From: Neobacillus cucumis
Lineage (GTDB): Bacteria; Bacillota; Bacilli; Bacillales_B; DSM-18226
Length of the DNA stretch: 39,523 nucleotides
Assembly (NCBI RefSeq): GCF_023715505.1
Contig: NZ_JAMBOH010000038.1
Span: forward strand, 1-39,523
Direction: 5' to 3'
Positions 16,524 to 22,939 of the stretch are shown one piece after another (positions within the stretch are counted from its first letter, which is position 1; each line of letters begins with the position of its first letter). Both the position numbers and the translations under genes were made by a program. A model generated the notes under the pieces. The model did no database searches. It saw nothing but the letters and a program-made list of their open reading frames with translations, and had not been told where the DNA came from.

Positions 16524-17069
16524 TTAACGCTTCCTTCTAAATAACAGGAATAGACCAATGAACAAAATGACCACTACTGACACAACTATAATCGTGTTCA
16601 TATTAGAAATGTTATCCCTAGAAGGATTATCTGTTTTATTCTGTTTAACATCCGCTTTTTTAGGTTCTTCTTTTTTTGGAGTTACTGGCTGTTTGGTTTC
16701 CGCCTTTAGTTCCTCCTTTACTTCCTTTTGCACGGTAAATGGGATTTCACCCGTTATGGGATGACCGTCCTCACCAGCTATACTCCACTTAATTGTATAT
16801 GAGCCATTTTCTAATGGAGTTGATATTATACCTATTAGTTGATTATCTTTTGGCGTAACATGATCAAAAGGGATTTCTTGCCCATCTTTTACCAAAGTCA
16901 TTGTGCTTAAAGATTCAATCTTACCTTCATATGTAAGGACGATTTGTTTTTGGTCTTCTATGACCACTTGATTCGCAGCTGGATTGGATGAAGTAAGTTC
17001 CGTATGTGCACTAGCGATGCTTGGAATCATTACTAGTAAACTCATTAATAAGAATAGTAATTTTTTCAT
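16524..17069 (-). CDS. CopC domain copper-binding protein, membrane anchored
   Basis: Protein of 181 residues. A signal peptide (KKLLFLLMSLLVMIPSIASA) is followed directly by His-Thr-Glu, so cleavage would expose an N-terminal histidine, the Cu(II) brace residue of CopC. The CopC fold covers about residues 22-115 with SSNPAANQVV, LTYEGKIE and the EDGHPITGEIPF block that supplies the other His/Asp ligands. A Lys/Pro/Glu-rich linker (about 117-150) leads to a C-terminal transmembrane helix and RRKR, so the protein is anchored at the outer face. It would hand copper to the coupled CopD. No CAYTAC operator is seen upstream, so control by the neighbouring BlaI-type repressor is not supported for this gene. 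Confidence 0.87.
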   Translation of the reverse strand: MKKLLFLLMSLLVMIPSIASAHTELTSSNPAANQVVIEDQKQIVLTYEGKIESLSTMTLVKDGQEIPFDHVTPKDNQLIGIISTPLENGSYTIKWSIAGEDGHPITGEIPFTVQKEVKEELKAETKQPVTPKKEEPKKADVKQNKTDNPSRDNISNMNTIIVVSVVVILFIGLFLLFRRKR

Positions 17070-17296
17070 TTTGCTGTTCCTTTCTTAATTCCTATAATTT
17101 TTCTGTACATCCCTTTCATCATAACACTTTCATCTTGAGTTATAGTGCATTTATTTTCAACTACTTTGTACAAATCATAAAATTCCAAACCTATATCAGT
17201 ACAGAGAATTTTTACAATCCGCCGAAGGATTTTTTTCTTCGTCATCCCCTCATTCTATTAAAAGAAACGGAAATACATGTAAGATAATAATATTAA

Positions 17297-17320
17297 AGCT
17301 TTCCATATGTATGGAAAGCT
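17297..17320 (-). terminator. Perfect hairpin downstream of the dsbA-like gene
   Basis: Perfect 10-bp stem AGCTTTCCAT/ATGGAAAGCT with a four-base loop, 44 bp past the dsbA-like stop. Only CTTTAATATTATT follows on the minus strand, so termination would be moderate. Confidence 0.5.
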
Positions 17321-17363
17321 CTAATTATGGAAACCAGTGATTCACCTTTAATCTCCTAGTACC

Positions 17364-18050
17364 TTACATTTCTTTTGCTGCTTCGTTTACTCTCTCCTTG
17401 AAATCGTTATATGTATTTCCTTCAAACTTGACACCGTTGATATAAATGGCAGGGGTACTAGTAATACTAAGCTTACTAGCCGTTGACATATCTTTTTTCC
17501 ATGCCTCTCCTGCCTCGTCATGATTAAAAGAATTAACTACTTTATTCACTTCTGCCTCAGAAACAATTTCCCTTAATGTCCCCTTTAGAAAAGACTCTGT
17601 ATAGACATCCATTTGCTCTGCTTTTGTGTCTTCGGGCTGTTTTTTATATAATAGCTCATGGAACTTCCAAAACGTCTCATTTCCTAATTCTTTAAATACT
17701 GCTTCCGCAAATTTAGCAGAACGAGTAGAATCAACATTGATAAATGAATAATTCATAAAGTATAACGAGGCTTTTCCTGTATCAATAAGATCCTTTTCTA
17801 TACTAGGAAGAAGTGAATCGTTGAAATTTTTACAATACGGACACTTATAGTCACCAAATTCAACTATTTTTACTGGTGCTGATTTTTCACCTAAAAATGG
17901 CTGTCCCGCATAGTCAATGGCTTCTTTCTTAGTCTGATTTGATAAAAAAATTAAACCAGCAAGACAGATGGTGACAAAACCGATAATCCAAAATAGAAAC
18001 TTCGAAGATTGTTTTTTAGCTTTATTGGCTTTTTTGTTTCCTGATGACAT
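17364..18050 (-). CDS. DsbA family thiol-disulfide oxidoreductase, membrane anchored (BdbD-like)
   Basis: Protein of 228 residues with a Lys-rich cytoplasmic start, one transmembrane helix (about 17-38, FLFWIIGFVTICLAGLIFLS) and an extracytoplasmic thioredoxin-like domain. The active site is Cys70-Pro-Tyr-Cys73 in VEFGDYKCPYCKNF. The cis-proline loop is STPAIYING near residue 200. It should form or shuffle disulfides in exported proteins. Its usual partner BdbC is not encoded nearby; instead the gene lies 24 bp downstream of doxX in the same transcript, behind a promoter with BlaI-type operators. DoxX could re-oxidise it through the quinone pool (inference). Confidence 0.88.
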   Translation of the reverse strand: MSSGNKKANKAKKQSSKFLFWIIGFVTICLAGLIFLSNQTKKEAIDYAGQPFLGEKSAPVKIVEFGDYKCPYCKNFNDSLLPSIEKDLIDTGKASLYFMNYSFINVDSTRSAKFAEAVFKELGNETFWKFHELLYKKQPEDTKAEQMDVYTESFLKGTLREIVSEAEVNKVVNSFNHDEAGEAWKKDMSTASKLSITSTPAIYINGVKFEGNTYNDFKERVNEAAKEM

Positions 18051-18074
18051 TTACTCACCTTCTTTTTCTAAACT

Positions 18075-18494
18075 CTAAGAATTAACTTTCTTAGTCTGAT
18101 CTTTTGAGAACAATTTTGAATCAAGAGAAAGAGTAGCATTTGAATTTAGGAATAAAAATACCGCCATAACTGCAAAAGCAAGATCAAGCTCGTACCCTGC
18201 TCCTTGACCATTTCCCATGAAGCCTGCTGCTATCTTTACCTTTACAATTGCTCCAATCATAATTAAAACAAAGAGGGCTGCTATGTATCGTGTACCAAGA
18301 CCGATGATTAACAAAAGACCCCCAATTAACTCAATAATTGCAACTGCGTACCCCATAAAGCCTGGAATCCCGATACTTTCAAACCATCCGGCAGTATTAT
18401 CAATTCCATTTTGAAACTTAGATAAACCATGGATAAAGAAGGATAACCCTAAAAATACTCTTAAAATTAAAACACCGATTTCTGTTTTTTTCAT
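18075..18494 (-). CDS. DoxX family membrane protein of the BlaI-controlled operon
   Basis: Protein of 139 residues with four membrane helices. Typical DoxX blocks are seen: LILRVFLGLSFFIHGLSKFQ, then IPGFMGYAVAIIELIGGLLL, IIGLGTRYIAALFVLIMIGA. The start ATG (18492-18494) overlaps the TGA of a 25-codon leader ORF as ATGA, and the GGAGGAG site lies inside that ORF, so translation is likely coupled. It is followed after 24 bp by the DsbA-like gene. In mycobacteria DoxX forms a membrane complex with a thiol transferase and superoxide dismutase; a quinone-linked redox role here is an inference from that family and from the dsbA neighbour. Confidence 0.87.
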   Translation of the reverse strand: MKKTEIGVLILRVFLGLSFFIHGLSKFQNGIDNTAGWFESIGIPGFMGYAVAIIELIGGLLLIIGLGTRYIAALFVLIMIGAIVKVKIAAGFMGNGQGAGYELDLAFAVMAVFLFLNSNATLSLDSKLFSKDQTKKVNS

Positions 18495-18568
18495 TTCATT
18501 AACTCCTCCAATTTAACGTATTTTGTAGGAAACCATAGACAGGCACTACATTCAGTAGTGTTGAACAT
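18491..18568 (-). CDS. 25-residue CxxC leader peptide upstream of doxX
   Basis: A short ORF starts at ATG 18566-18568, six bases after a strong AAAAGGGG site, reads MFNTTECSACLWFPTKYVKL and ends EELMK at a TGA that overlaps the doxX start codon (ATGA). It contains one CxxC pair (Cys7, Cys10). One BlaI-type operator (18544-18560) lies within its codons. The strong ribosome site, exact stop-start overlap and placement in the 5' leader of a regulated operon argue that it is translated. It may couple or attenuate doxX translation in response to thiol or metal state, or be a tiny metal-binding peptide. No homologue recognised. Confidence 0.55.
   Translation of the reverse strand: MFNTTECSACLWFPTKYVKLEELMK
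18544..18560. promoter_or_regulatory. BlaI-type operator O2
   Basis: CACTAC-N5-GTAGTG with perfect 6-bp arms. It lies about 60 bp downstream of the -10 box, inside the leader ORF. Same half-sites and spacing as the site at 18608-18624. Confidence 0.7.
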
Positions 18569-18601
18569 GATTTACCCCTTTTAAAAAAGTCTTCGATAAA
18601 T

Positions 18602-18645
18602 AAATTACACTACCCATTGTAGTGTAATTTACAACGATTGGTCAA
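18602..18645 (-). promoter_or_regulatory. doxX-dsbA promoter with overlapping BlaI-type operator O1
   Basis: On the minus strand a -35 box TTGACC (rc of 18640-18645) and a -10 box TACAAT (rc of 18616-18621) are separated by 18 bases. The -10 box lies inside a 29-bp palindrome whose perfect 12-bp arms (AAATTACACTAC and GTAGTGTAATTT, 18602-18613 and 18619-18630) hold the core CACTAC-N5-GTAGTG. Repressor bound here would block RNA polymerase. The TACAnnTGTA-like core is the known type for BlaI/MecI/CopY proteins. Confidence 0.8.
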
Positions 18646-18732
18646 GGATTTTAATTTTTCCCTTGTATTTGATAAAGGTTATAAAACAAAGGATTGGATT
18701 TTGACTCCAATCCTTTAGAAAAGCAAAAATGG

Positions 18733-19587
18733 TTATGCTATTACTAAAATGAAAAGTATGACAACGAACATATTTAATGAGATAATGACTGACCGTGCCT
18801 GCATCTTAACTGGAATGGTCTGTTGTGGATTTAACAGCTGTTTTAACCGATAATCAACGGTTTCATCCGCAAAATGTACAAGAGCTGGTGCAGGATGTGC
18901 AATTTTTAATTGATTCTTGATTAACTTTAATAAAGCACTTCCCAAACCAAGTTCAGAACCCATTCTTTTAATCGCAAATTCATCCGCCACTAGTTCAACC
19001 ATGATTCTATAATTCTGATAGGACCATTTCGTAAGAGGGATATACCACATTACTTCTGAGATTATTTGTAAAACAAAAACCTTCAATCCATCATAATACT
19101 TTTGATGCGACGTCTCATGGTATATTACTGCTTCTAATTCTTTCGAATCTAACATGTCAATTAAAATAGTAGAAAGCACTATTTTTGGTTTCCGAAACCC
19201 AAAGGTAAATGCTAAAGGTTCCTTATCTTGAATAACCACAATGTCATTATTTTTTCTGTTAAATGTTTCATTCAATTCACTAGATTTATTTATTTGATTA
19301 CGTTGCTGAATCTGATGTCGAAATGAACTTAATAAGACAATCTGGTTAATAACCTTTTTACAAATAATGAAAACCGTATAAAAAATATAGGTATTTACAA
19401 TAATCTCAACTGCGAAATATCCAAACGTACCTGGTTTAAATAAACTCACGCAAAAAATAAAAATATTAAATAGCTCTATTGGTCCAATAAAATCATTTAA
19501 TATGTACAAACCCATTTGAACAAACAAAATGATCGCAAAGAAGAGGGCTAATCCAAACACTGCGGTTGACTTTTGTTTCCAGACCAT
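18733..19587 (-). CDS. M56 family membrane metalloprotease (BlaR1-like, without sensor domain)
   Basis: Protein of 284 residues with four predicted membrane helices (about 10-30, 38-50, 58-80 and C-terminal 264-283). The zinc protease motif is His157-Glu-Thr-Ser-His161 in AVIYHETSHQKYYDG, with the third ligand Glu198 in ELVADEF. BlaR1/MecR1 proteins have the same core plus a C-terminal penicillin-binding sensor of about 250 residues; that domain is absent here, so the signal is not a beta-lactam bound in the usual way. Its start directly abuts the blaI-type stop with no gap. The expected job is to cleave or inactivate the neighbouring repressor on receiving an envelope signal. The signal is unknown; redox or copper stress is a guess from the target genes. 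Confidence 0.87.
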   Translation of the reverse strand: MVWKQKSTAVFGLALFFAIILFVQMGLYILNDFIGPIELFNIFIFCVSLFKPGTFGYFAVEIIVNTYIFYTVFIICKKVINQIVLLSSFRHQIQQRNQINKSSELNETFNRKNNDIVVIQDKEPLAFTFGFRKPKIVLSTILIDMLDSKELEAVIYHETSHQKYYDGLKVFVLQIISEVMWYIPLTKWSYQNYRIMVELVADEFAIKRMGSELGLGSALLKLIKNQLKIAHPAPALVHFADETVDYRLKQLLNPQQTIPVKMQARSVIISLNMFVVILFILVIA

Positions 19588-20004
19588 TTATTTTCTGTCC
19601 CTTTTTAATTGTTCCAGTTTTTGTTCCAGTTTTTCCAGTAAATGATCATCCACCTCTTTTAATGAATCGAGCATATGGTTAACAACTAATCCCCCAAATT
19701 CATCTAAAAGGTTTTCTGTTAGTTTTTTAGATTGGTTATTAATAAAATCCTCTTTGGTGGTAAGAGGCTTAAAGAGAGATGTACGTCCTTCCAATCTTTT
19801 TGTCAGGATGTTTTTATCAACAAGACGATTCATTACCGTCATAACAGTATTAAAATTTATCGGTTTCTCTTTTTCTAAAATTAGTTGGACTTCCTTAATA
19901 CTACTTTCATTCCCATTCCAAAGAATATTCATTATTTTAGATTCAAGCGGGCCAAAAAAACGATTAAGACCTTCTTGATCAACACGAAAATTATTTATTG
20001 TCAA
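19588..20004 (-). CDS. BlaI/MecI/CopY family transcriptional repressor
   Basis: Protein of 138 residues starting TTG at 20002-20004. The winged helix is seen as LNRFFGPLESKIMNILWNG, then SSIKEVQLIL, and FNTVMTVMNRLVDKNILTKR, matching the Penicillinase_R family. The C-terminal helices (TENLLDEFGGLVVNHMLDSL) are the dimer part. It is the first gene of a two-gene unit with the M56 protease, as in blaI-blaR1 pairs. Its own promoter (20032-20060) and the doxX promoter carry matching CAYTAC-N5-GTAGTG sites over the -10 box, so autorepression and repression of leader-doxX-dsbA are strongly implied. No CopY-type C-terminal CxC metal motif is present. Confidence 0.9.
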   Translation of the reverse strand: MTINNFRVDQEGLNRFFGPLESKIMNILWNGNESSIKEVQLILEKEKPINFNTVMTVMNRLVDKNILTKRLEGRTSLFKPLTTKEDFINNQSKKLTENLLDEFGGLVVNHMLDSLKEVDDHLLEKLEQKLEQLKRDRK

Positions 20005-20023
20005 TTAACACACACCTACCCTT

Positions 20024-20060
20024 CATTACAAATTGTAGTGTATTGGGTCTAATTTTTCAA
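20024..20060 (-). promoter_or_regulatory. blaI-M56 promoter with overlapping operator O3
   Basis: Minus-strand -35 TTGAAA (rc of 20055-20060) and -10 TACAAT (rc of 20032-20037) are 17 bases apart. The -10 box sits inside CATTAC-N5-GTAGTG (20024-20040), which differs by one base from the perfect sites upstream of doxX. The promoter/operator geometry is the same at both genes. Confidence 0.78.
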
Positions 20061-20114
20061 TCAAAGGATTAGTTACCTACAAAATATGAATTTTAAAAAA
20101 AAACAATTTCTTAA

Positions 20115-20148
20115 AGTAAAAATATGCTTGATATAGCATATTTTTACT
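20115..20148 (-). terminator. Terminator of the 20149-20361 gene
   Basis: Perfect 14-bp A/T-rich stem (20115-20128 with 20135-20148) begins directly after the stop codon; TTTAAG follows on the minus strand. Confidence 0.6.
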
Positions 20149-20361
20149 CTAAGAAATAAGTTTCGTTATGTTTTTTTGCTTAACTACATCTTCAAAATCA
20201 GTGGGTTTACTTAAGATTATTCCTCTCAGATCTAAGACACTAGTAATCAAACCTAGTTCATAATACATAGCTTTAGTTAAGATCCCCTTTTCAATGTTTT
20301 TACATATCTCATAATAAAAATTAATTAGGAAATCATTAGGTGATTTTTCATAAAGGTTCAT
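20149..20361 (-). CDS. Small hypothetical protein
   Basis: Protein of 70 residues from ATG 20359-20361, with AGAAGGTG upstream; the in-frame GTG at 20370 is part of that ribosome site. Sequence begins MNLYEKSPNDFLINFYYEIC and is rich in aromatic and acidic residues in its first half (predicted helices) with LGLITSVLDLRGI in the middle. No signal peptide, membrane segment or known motif. A dedicated terminator follows. It is the gene immediately upstream of the blaI promoter and has the same orientation but is over 100 bp away, so it is probably a separate transcript. I do not recognise the family. Confidence 0.5.
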   Translation of the reverse strand: MNLYEKSPNDFLINFYYEICKNIEKGILTKAMYYELGLITSVLDLRGIILSKPTDFEDVVKQKNITKLIS

Positions 20362-20540
20362 ATTGGACACCTTCTAGGGTAATTTTCGGAATTATTAATT
20401 ATTATAACTTGTGGGGAAAACGGTTACAAGCGGTTATTTAATTTCTAATAAAACTTTAATAATCCATTCCAATCTGAAACTGAATGAAGAGAAGATGCAA
20501 TCCTCTAAATTGTACTAGGCGGGATGTGTTCTCAGAACAA

Positions 20541-20566
20541 AAAAAGAGGGGAAGTCCCTCTTTTTT
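20541..20566. terminator. Terminator, bidirectional
   Basis: GAGGG/CCCTC stem (20546-20550, 20556-20560) with five-base loop, flanked by A5 before and T6 after; likely ends minus-strand transcripts from the DUF2935 gene. Confidence 0.75.
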
Positions 20567-20577
20567 CTAACTATCAT

Positions 20578-20725
20578 TAATTTTTGTTGATCATTTGTGG
20601 TAGGTGGTAAAGTGGATTTAAACACTGATGAACATAATCCTCTTCCATTAAGGTATAACCAACTGAACCATGATTATGGTGTGGTACAAAACCGTTTACA
20701 AAACCAGCTTTCCTACCCTTGCTAT
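20578..20725 (-). other. Possible small ORF downstream of the DUF2935 gene
   Basis: The minus strand is open from a TAG near 20727 to TAA 20578-20580 and reads VYSKGRKAGFVNGFVPHHNH, then GSVGYTLMEEDYVHQCLNPL and YHLPQMINKN. It has no ATG before the internal one in TLMEEDY and no clear ribosome site. The His/Tyr/Gly content resembles small spore coat proteins, but it may be an eroded gene or chance. The opposite strand is also open (20597-20785), with no ribosome site. Confidence 0.25.
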
Positions 20726-20740
20726 AAACACACTACTCCA

Positions 20741-21643
20741 TTAACGCATTTCACTCATCTTTTTGGTATTGAACCTTTCTTCTAGTACATGAATCATATA
20801 TAAGAAATGGTCAGCTTCTCTTAGTACACAGTCTGCCAATAATGGATTTATAACATTCCTGATTTGACAGGACTTAATTAGGTCTAGTCCCGCCTGCTTA
20901 AACGCACGAATTTCTTGTGCAGCGTTCTCACTATCTTTATTCATTTTTCCAATGATTGGGTAAGTCGGCTGCTTTTGATATAACATGGACTCTACATCTC
21001 TTGCTTGATTTAAAAGCACCTCAAAATCATACCCGAATTTCCGTGCCGCATTAACTAAATTCCTTTCTGATTGGTCAAGGAGTAATGCTATAAAACGGGA
21101 ATGTTCCATCATGATTCGTAACCAAAAAACATTTTCACTAATAATTGCATCCTGAATTGGGTCTGAAATCCCCTGGTTAAACTTCGTAAGTGTCCTCATA
21201 AAATACTCTGCTTCACGTGCAATGTGATCTACGAGCAAAGGAAAATTAAATCCACTAATTTTACAGTTTATGATCAATATTAAAAGATTCCTTTTAAAAT
21301 TACGAAAGCCATGAACCAATTCAATACTCTCTTCATTTAATTTCCTAACCATTCCCACATTATTTGGTACTTGATACGCCTTTTTCTCCTGCTGTTCAAA
21401 ATAATAATGAAACCGGTCTGTTTGTTGGATTAATTGTGTATCCTTCCGATTAAATCCCTCACCTAAAAACAAGGCATGTTCTTTCATAATTCTAAGCCAA
21501 AACCTATTTTCAGTTAGAGACCGTTCAACAAATAATTGTTCGGTTAGGGATTCGGGTTTTGCAGCAAACGATTCGGGTGTAACCAACATCTGATTAAACT
21601 GATCCGTACTAACATGGCCAGGAAGATTAGTCTGAAACTGCAT
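20741..21643 (-). CDS. DUF2935 domain protein
   Basis: Protein of 300 residues made of two similar halves, each a four-helix bundle. The repeat signature is FVERSLTENRFWLRIMKEHA (about 43-62) in half 1 and DAIISENVFWLRIMMEHSRF (about 165-184) in half 2, and HIAREAEYFM matches CVLREADHFL near each repeat end. The regularly placed His and Glu residues look like a ferritin-like metal site, though none has been shown for the family as far as I know. DUF2935 proteins are found in spore-formers and have no proven role. No signal peptide. A bidirectional terminator follows at 20541. Confidence 0.85.
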   Translation of the reverse strand: MQFQTNLPGHVSTDQFNQMLVTPESFAAKPESLTEQLFVERSLTENRFWLRIMKEHALFLGEGFNRKDTQLIQQTDRFHYYFEQQEKKAYQVPNNVGMVRKLNEESIELVHGFRNFKRNLLILIINCKISGFNFPLLVDHIAREAEYFMRTLTKFNQGISDPIQDAIISENVFWLRIMMEHSRFIALLLDQSERNLVNAARKFGYDFEVLLNQARDVESMLYQKQPTYPIIGKMNKDSENAAQEIRAFKQAGLDLIKSCQIRNVINPLLADCVLREADHFLYMIHVLEERFNTKKMSEMR

Positions 21644-21881
21644 ACTTATCCCCTCCTTTACTACCCCTCTTTACCATGATATTTGCACCAATTTAAAATT
21701 TTGTTATTGGACATGAGTGGATTTTCATATGAAACTCGTCAAAAAACGCACATAAGCAATTTTCAATTAAAATTAACCCTAATTTACAGTAAATGGGTCC
21801 TTGTCCTCGTTAACTTGTCCAATCCACTGCACATCTTGAGAATAAGATGCTTAATAGACAAAGGAAAAGGAGTTGAAACAA

Positions 21882-22298
21882 TTGAGTAGAAGTAACAGAG
21901 AATTTGATAATCAAGGAAATCAGTCTGTGTTTAGAGGTTCTGCAAAAAACAATGACATTGACAACGACAATAACAGGAATAGGAATAGGAATAGGAACAG
22001 AAACAACAACACTAACAGGATCAACCACAGTAACACAAATGCCGATGTCAATGTGGACATTGATAATGAATTTGATAATGAATTTGATAATGAAGTGACA
22101 AATACTTCGGAATCCGAGGCAGAAGCTGAAGTTCGCAATGTTGACAACAATAACAATGAGGCTAGGGCAGATATGGATAACTCTGGAAATACTCGTTTTA
22201 ATGTTCGATTAAACAGCAACAGTAATGCACGTGTTAGAACGGACCAAGAACAAGACAACGAACAAAATCAAGACATCGATGTGGATTTTGATTTTTAA
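21882..22298 (+). CDS. Asn/Asp-rich low-complexity protein (copy 1 of tandem pair)
   Basis: Protein of 138 residues if it starts at TTG 21882, with AAAAGGAG nine bases upstream; the TTG at 21873 directly abuts that site. It is extremely rich in Asn, Asp, Arg and Ser and has no hydrophobic core. It contains an (Arg-Asn) run from hexamer repeats, three DNEF units, then the block SESEAEAEVRNVDNN, NSGNTRFNVRLNSNSNARVR, and an acidic C-terminus ending DIDVDFDF. The blocks after residue 60 align with the next gene. Alternating Asn/Asp with Val/Ile resembles curlin-like or beta-solenoid repeats. Likely secreted-structure or spore-surface component, but no family recognised and no signal peptide seen. 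Confidence 0.6.
   Translation: MSRSNREFDNQGNQSVFRGSAKNNDIDNDNNRNRNRNRNRNNNTNRINHSNTNADVNVDIDNEFDNEFDNEVTNTSESEAEAEVRNVDNNNNEARADMDNSGNTRFNVRLNSNSNARVRTDQEQDNEQNQDIDVDFDF
21975..22094 (+). repeat. In-frame microsatellites in the Asn/Asp-rich gene
   Basis: Four AGGAAT/AGGAAC hexamers occur at 21975-21998, and a 12-mer GATAATGAATTT occurs two and three-quarter times at 22062-22094. Both keep frame, adding Arg-Asn and DNEF units, so slippage would change protein length without breaking it. Confidence 0.75.
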
Positions 22299-22366
22299 GA
22301 GTATTCTTATAGATGTTCAATATTTAATAATTTTATAAAAGTAATAAATTTTAGGGGGATGAAAAA

Positions 22367-22645
22367 ATGGCAAGAAGAAACCAACGTAATAACACCAACA
22401 CAGATGTGAATGTTGATGTAAATAATGATATTGAAAACGATATTCGTAATCGTTCAGAATCAGAAGCAGAAGCAGACGTACGCAATGTTGACAGAAATAC
22501 AAATGTTGCTAGAGCTACAATCAATAACTCAGGTAATTCCCGTGTAGATATTAACTTAAATAGCAGAAGTAATGCACGTGTAAGATCCGATCAAGATCAA
22601 GAAAACGCCCAAGACCAAAATACTGATATAGATGTAGATTTTTAG
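22367..22645 (+). CDS. Asn/Asp-rich low-complexity protein (copy 2 of tandem pair)
   Basis: Protein of 92 residues, ATG 22367 with AGGGGGATG just upstream. It begins MARRNQRNNTNTDVNVDVNN and is a shorter paralogue of the gene 68 bp upstream. Shared blocks: SESEAEADVRNVDRN, NSGNSR-(I/F)-N-(L)-NS, SNARVRSDQDQEN, and the terminal DIDVDF. It lacks the Arg-Asn run and DNEF units. No signal, membrane segment or cysteine. Hydrophilic alternation (DVNVDVNNDIENDI) again suggests beta-strand stacking. The pair is followed by a terminator, so both are probably one transcript. Function unknown; a coat or matrix component is only a guess. Confidence 0.7.
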   Translation: MARRNQRNNTNTDVNVDVNNDIENDIRNRSESEAEADVRNVDRNTNVARATINNSGNSRVDINLNSRSNARVRSDQDQENAQDQNTDIDVDF

Positions 22646-22654
22646 TTTACATTT

Positions 22655-22682
22655 AAGGGTGGGATACATTTATTCCACCCTT
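22655..22682 (+). terminator. Terminator of the Asn/Asp-rich gene pair
   Basis: AAGGGTGGGA (22655-22664) pairs with TTCCACCCTT (22673-22682), nine bases after the stop codon of copy 2; TATT follows. Confidence 0.7.
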
Positions 22683-22882
22683 TATTAAGATAGGTGGAGG
22701 CTTTTTTTGGTGAAATTATTACCTTGTAAAAAAGTGTCATATAATGGAGTTTTTCCAAATATAGTTTTTTGCCATCTTAGTATACCTATTCAAGCTTCCA
22801 TTAATGTTGGCTTATTCGTAGGTTTTCAAATATGAACGGATACCAAATTTATTATCAAAAGGGCACTGCCTATTCAACCAAA

Positions 22883-22909
22883 AAAAGGCAGAATGCTGAT
22901 CTGCCTTTT
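22883..22909 (-). terminator. Terminator of the OFA carrier gene
   Basis: Perfect 10-bp stem AAAAGGCAGA/TCTGCCTTTT; TT GG follows a T6 run on the minus strand, 31 bp beyond the stop. Confidence 0.8.
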
Positions 22910-22939
22910 AGTTATTGCTATTTAAATTAAAAACTGCTA

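Noticed and set aside
17070..17363. Possible BlaI operator upstream of copC
   Set aside because: Only loose matches such as AACTACTTTGTACA; no CAYTAC-N5-GTAGTG, so copCD is not placed in the BlaI regulon.
18733..19587. M56 protein as a beta-lactam sensor
   Set aside because: The C-terminal penicillin-binding domain with SxxK and KTG motifs is absent and no beta-lactamase gene is nearby.
20597..20785. 62-codon plus-strand frame running into the DUF2935 gene
   Set aside because: No ribosome site and antisense to the end of DUF2935; the minus-strand frame here looks better.
21975..22094. Short tandem repeats as a CRISPR or phase-variation switch
   Set aside because: Repeats are 6 and 12 bp and keep frame, so they vary length but cannot switch the gene on and off; they are part of coding sequence.
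21920..22258. 112-codon minus-strand frame rich in Leu and Ser
   Set aside because: Antisense shadow of the Asn/Asp-rich gene; composition follows from the repeats on the other strand.
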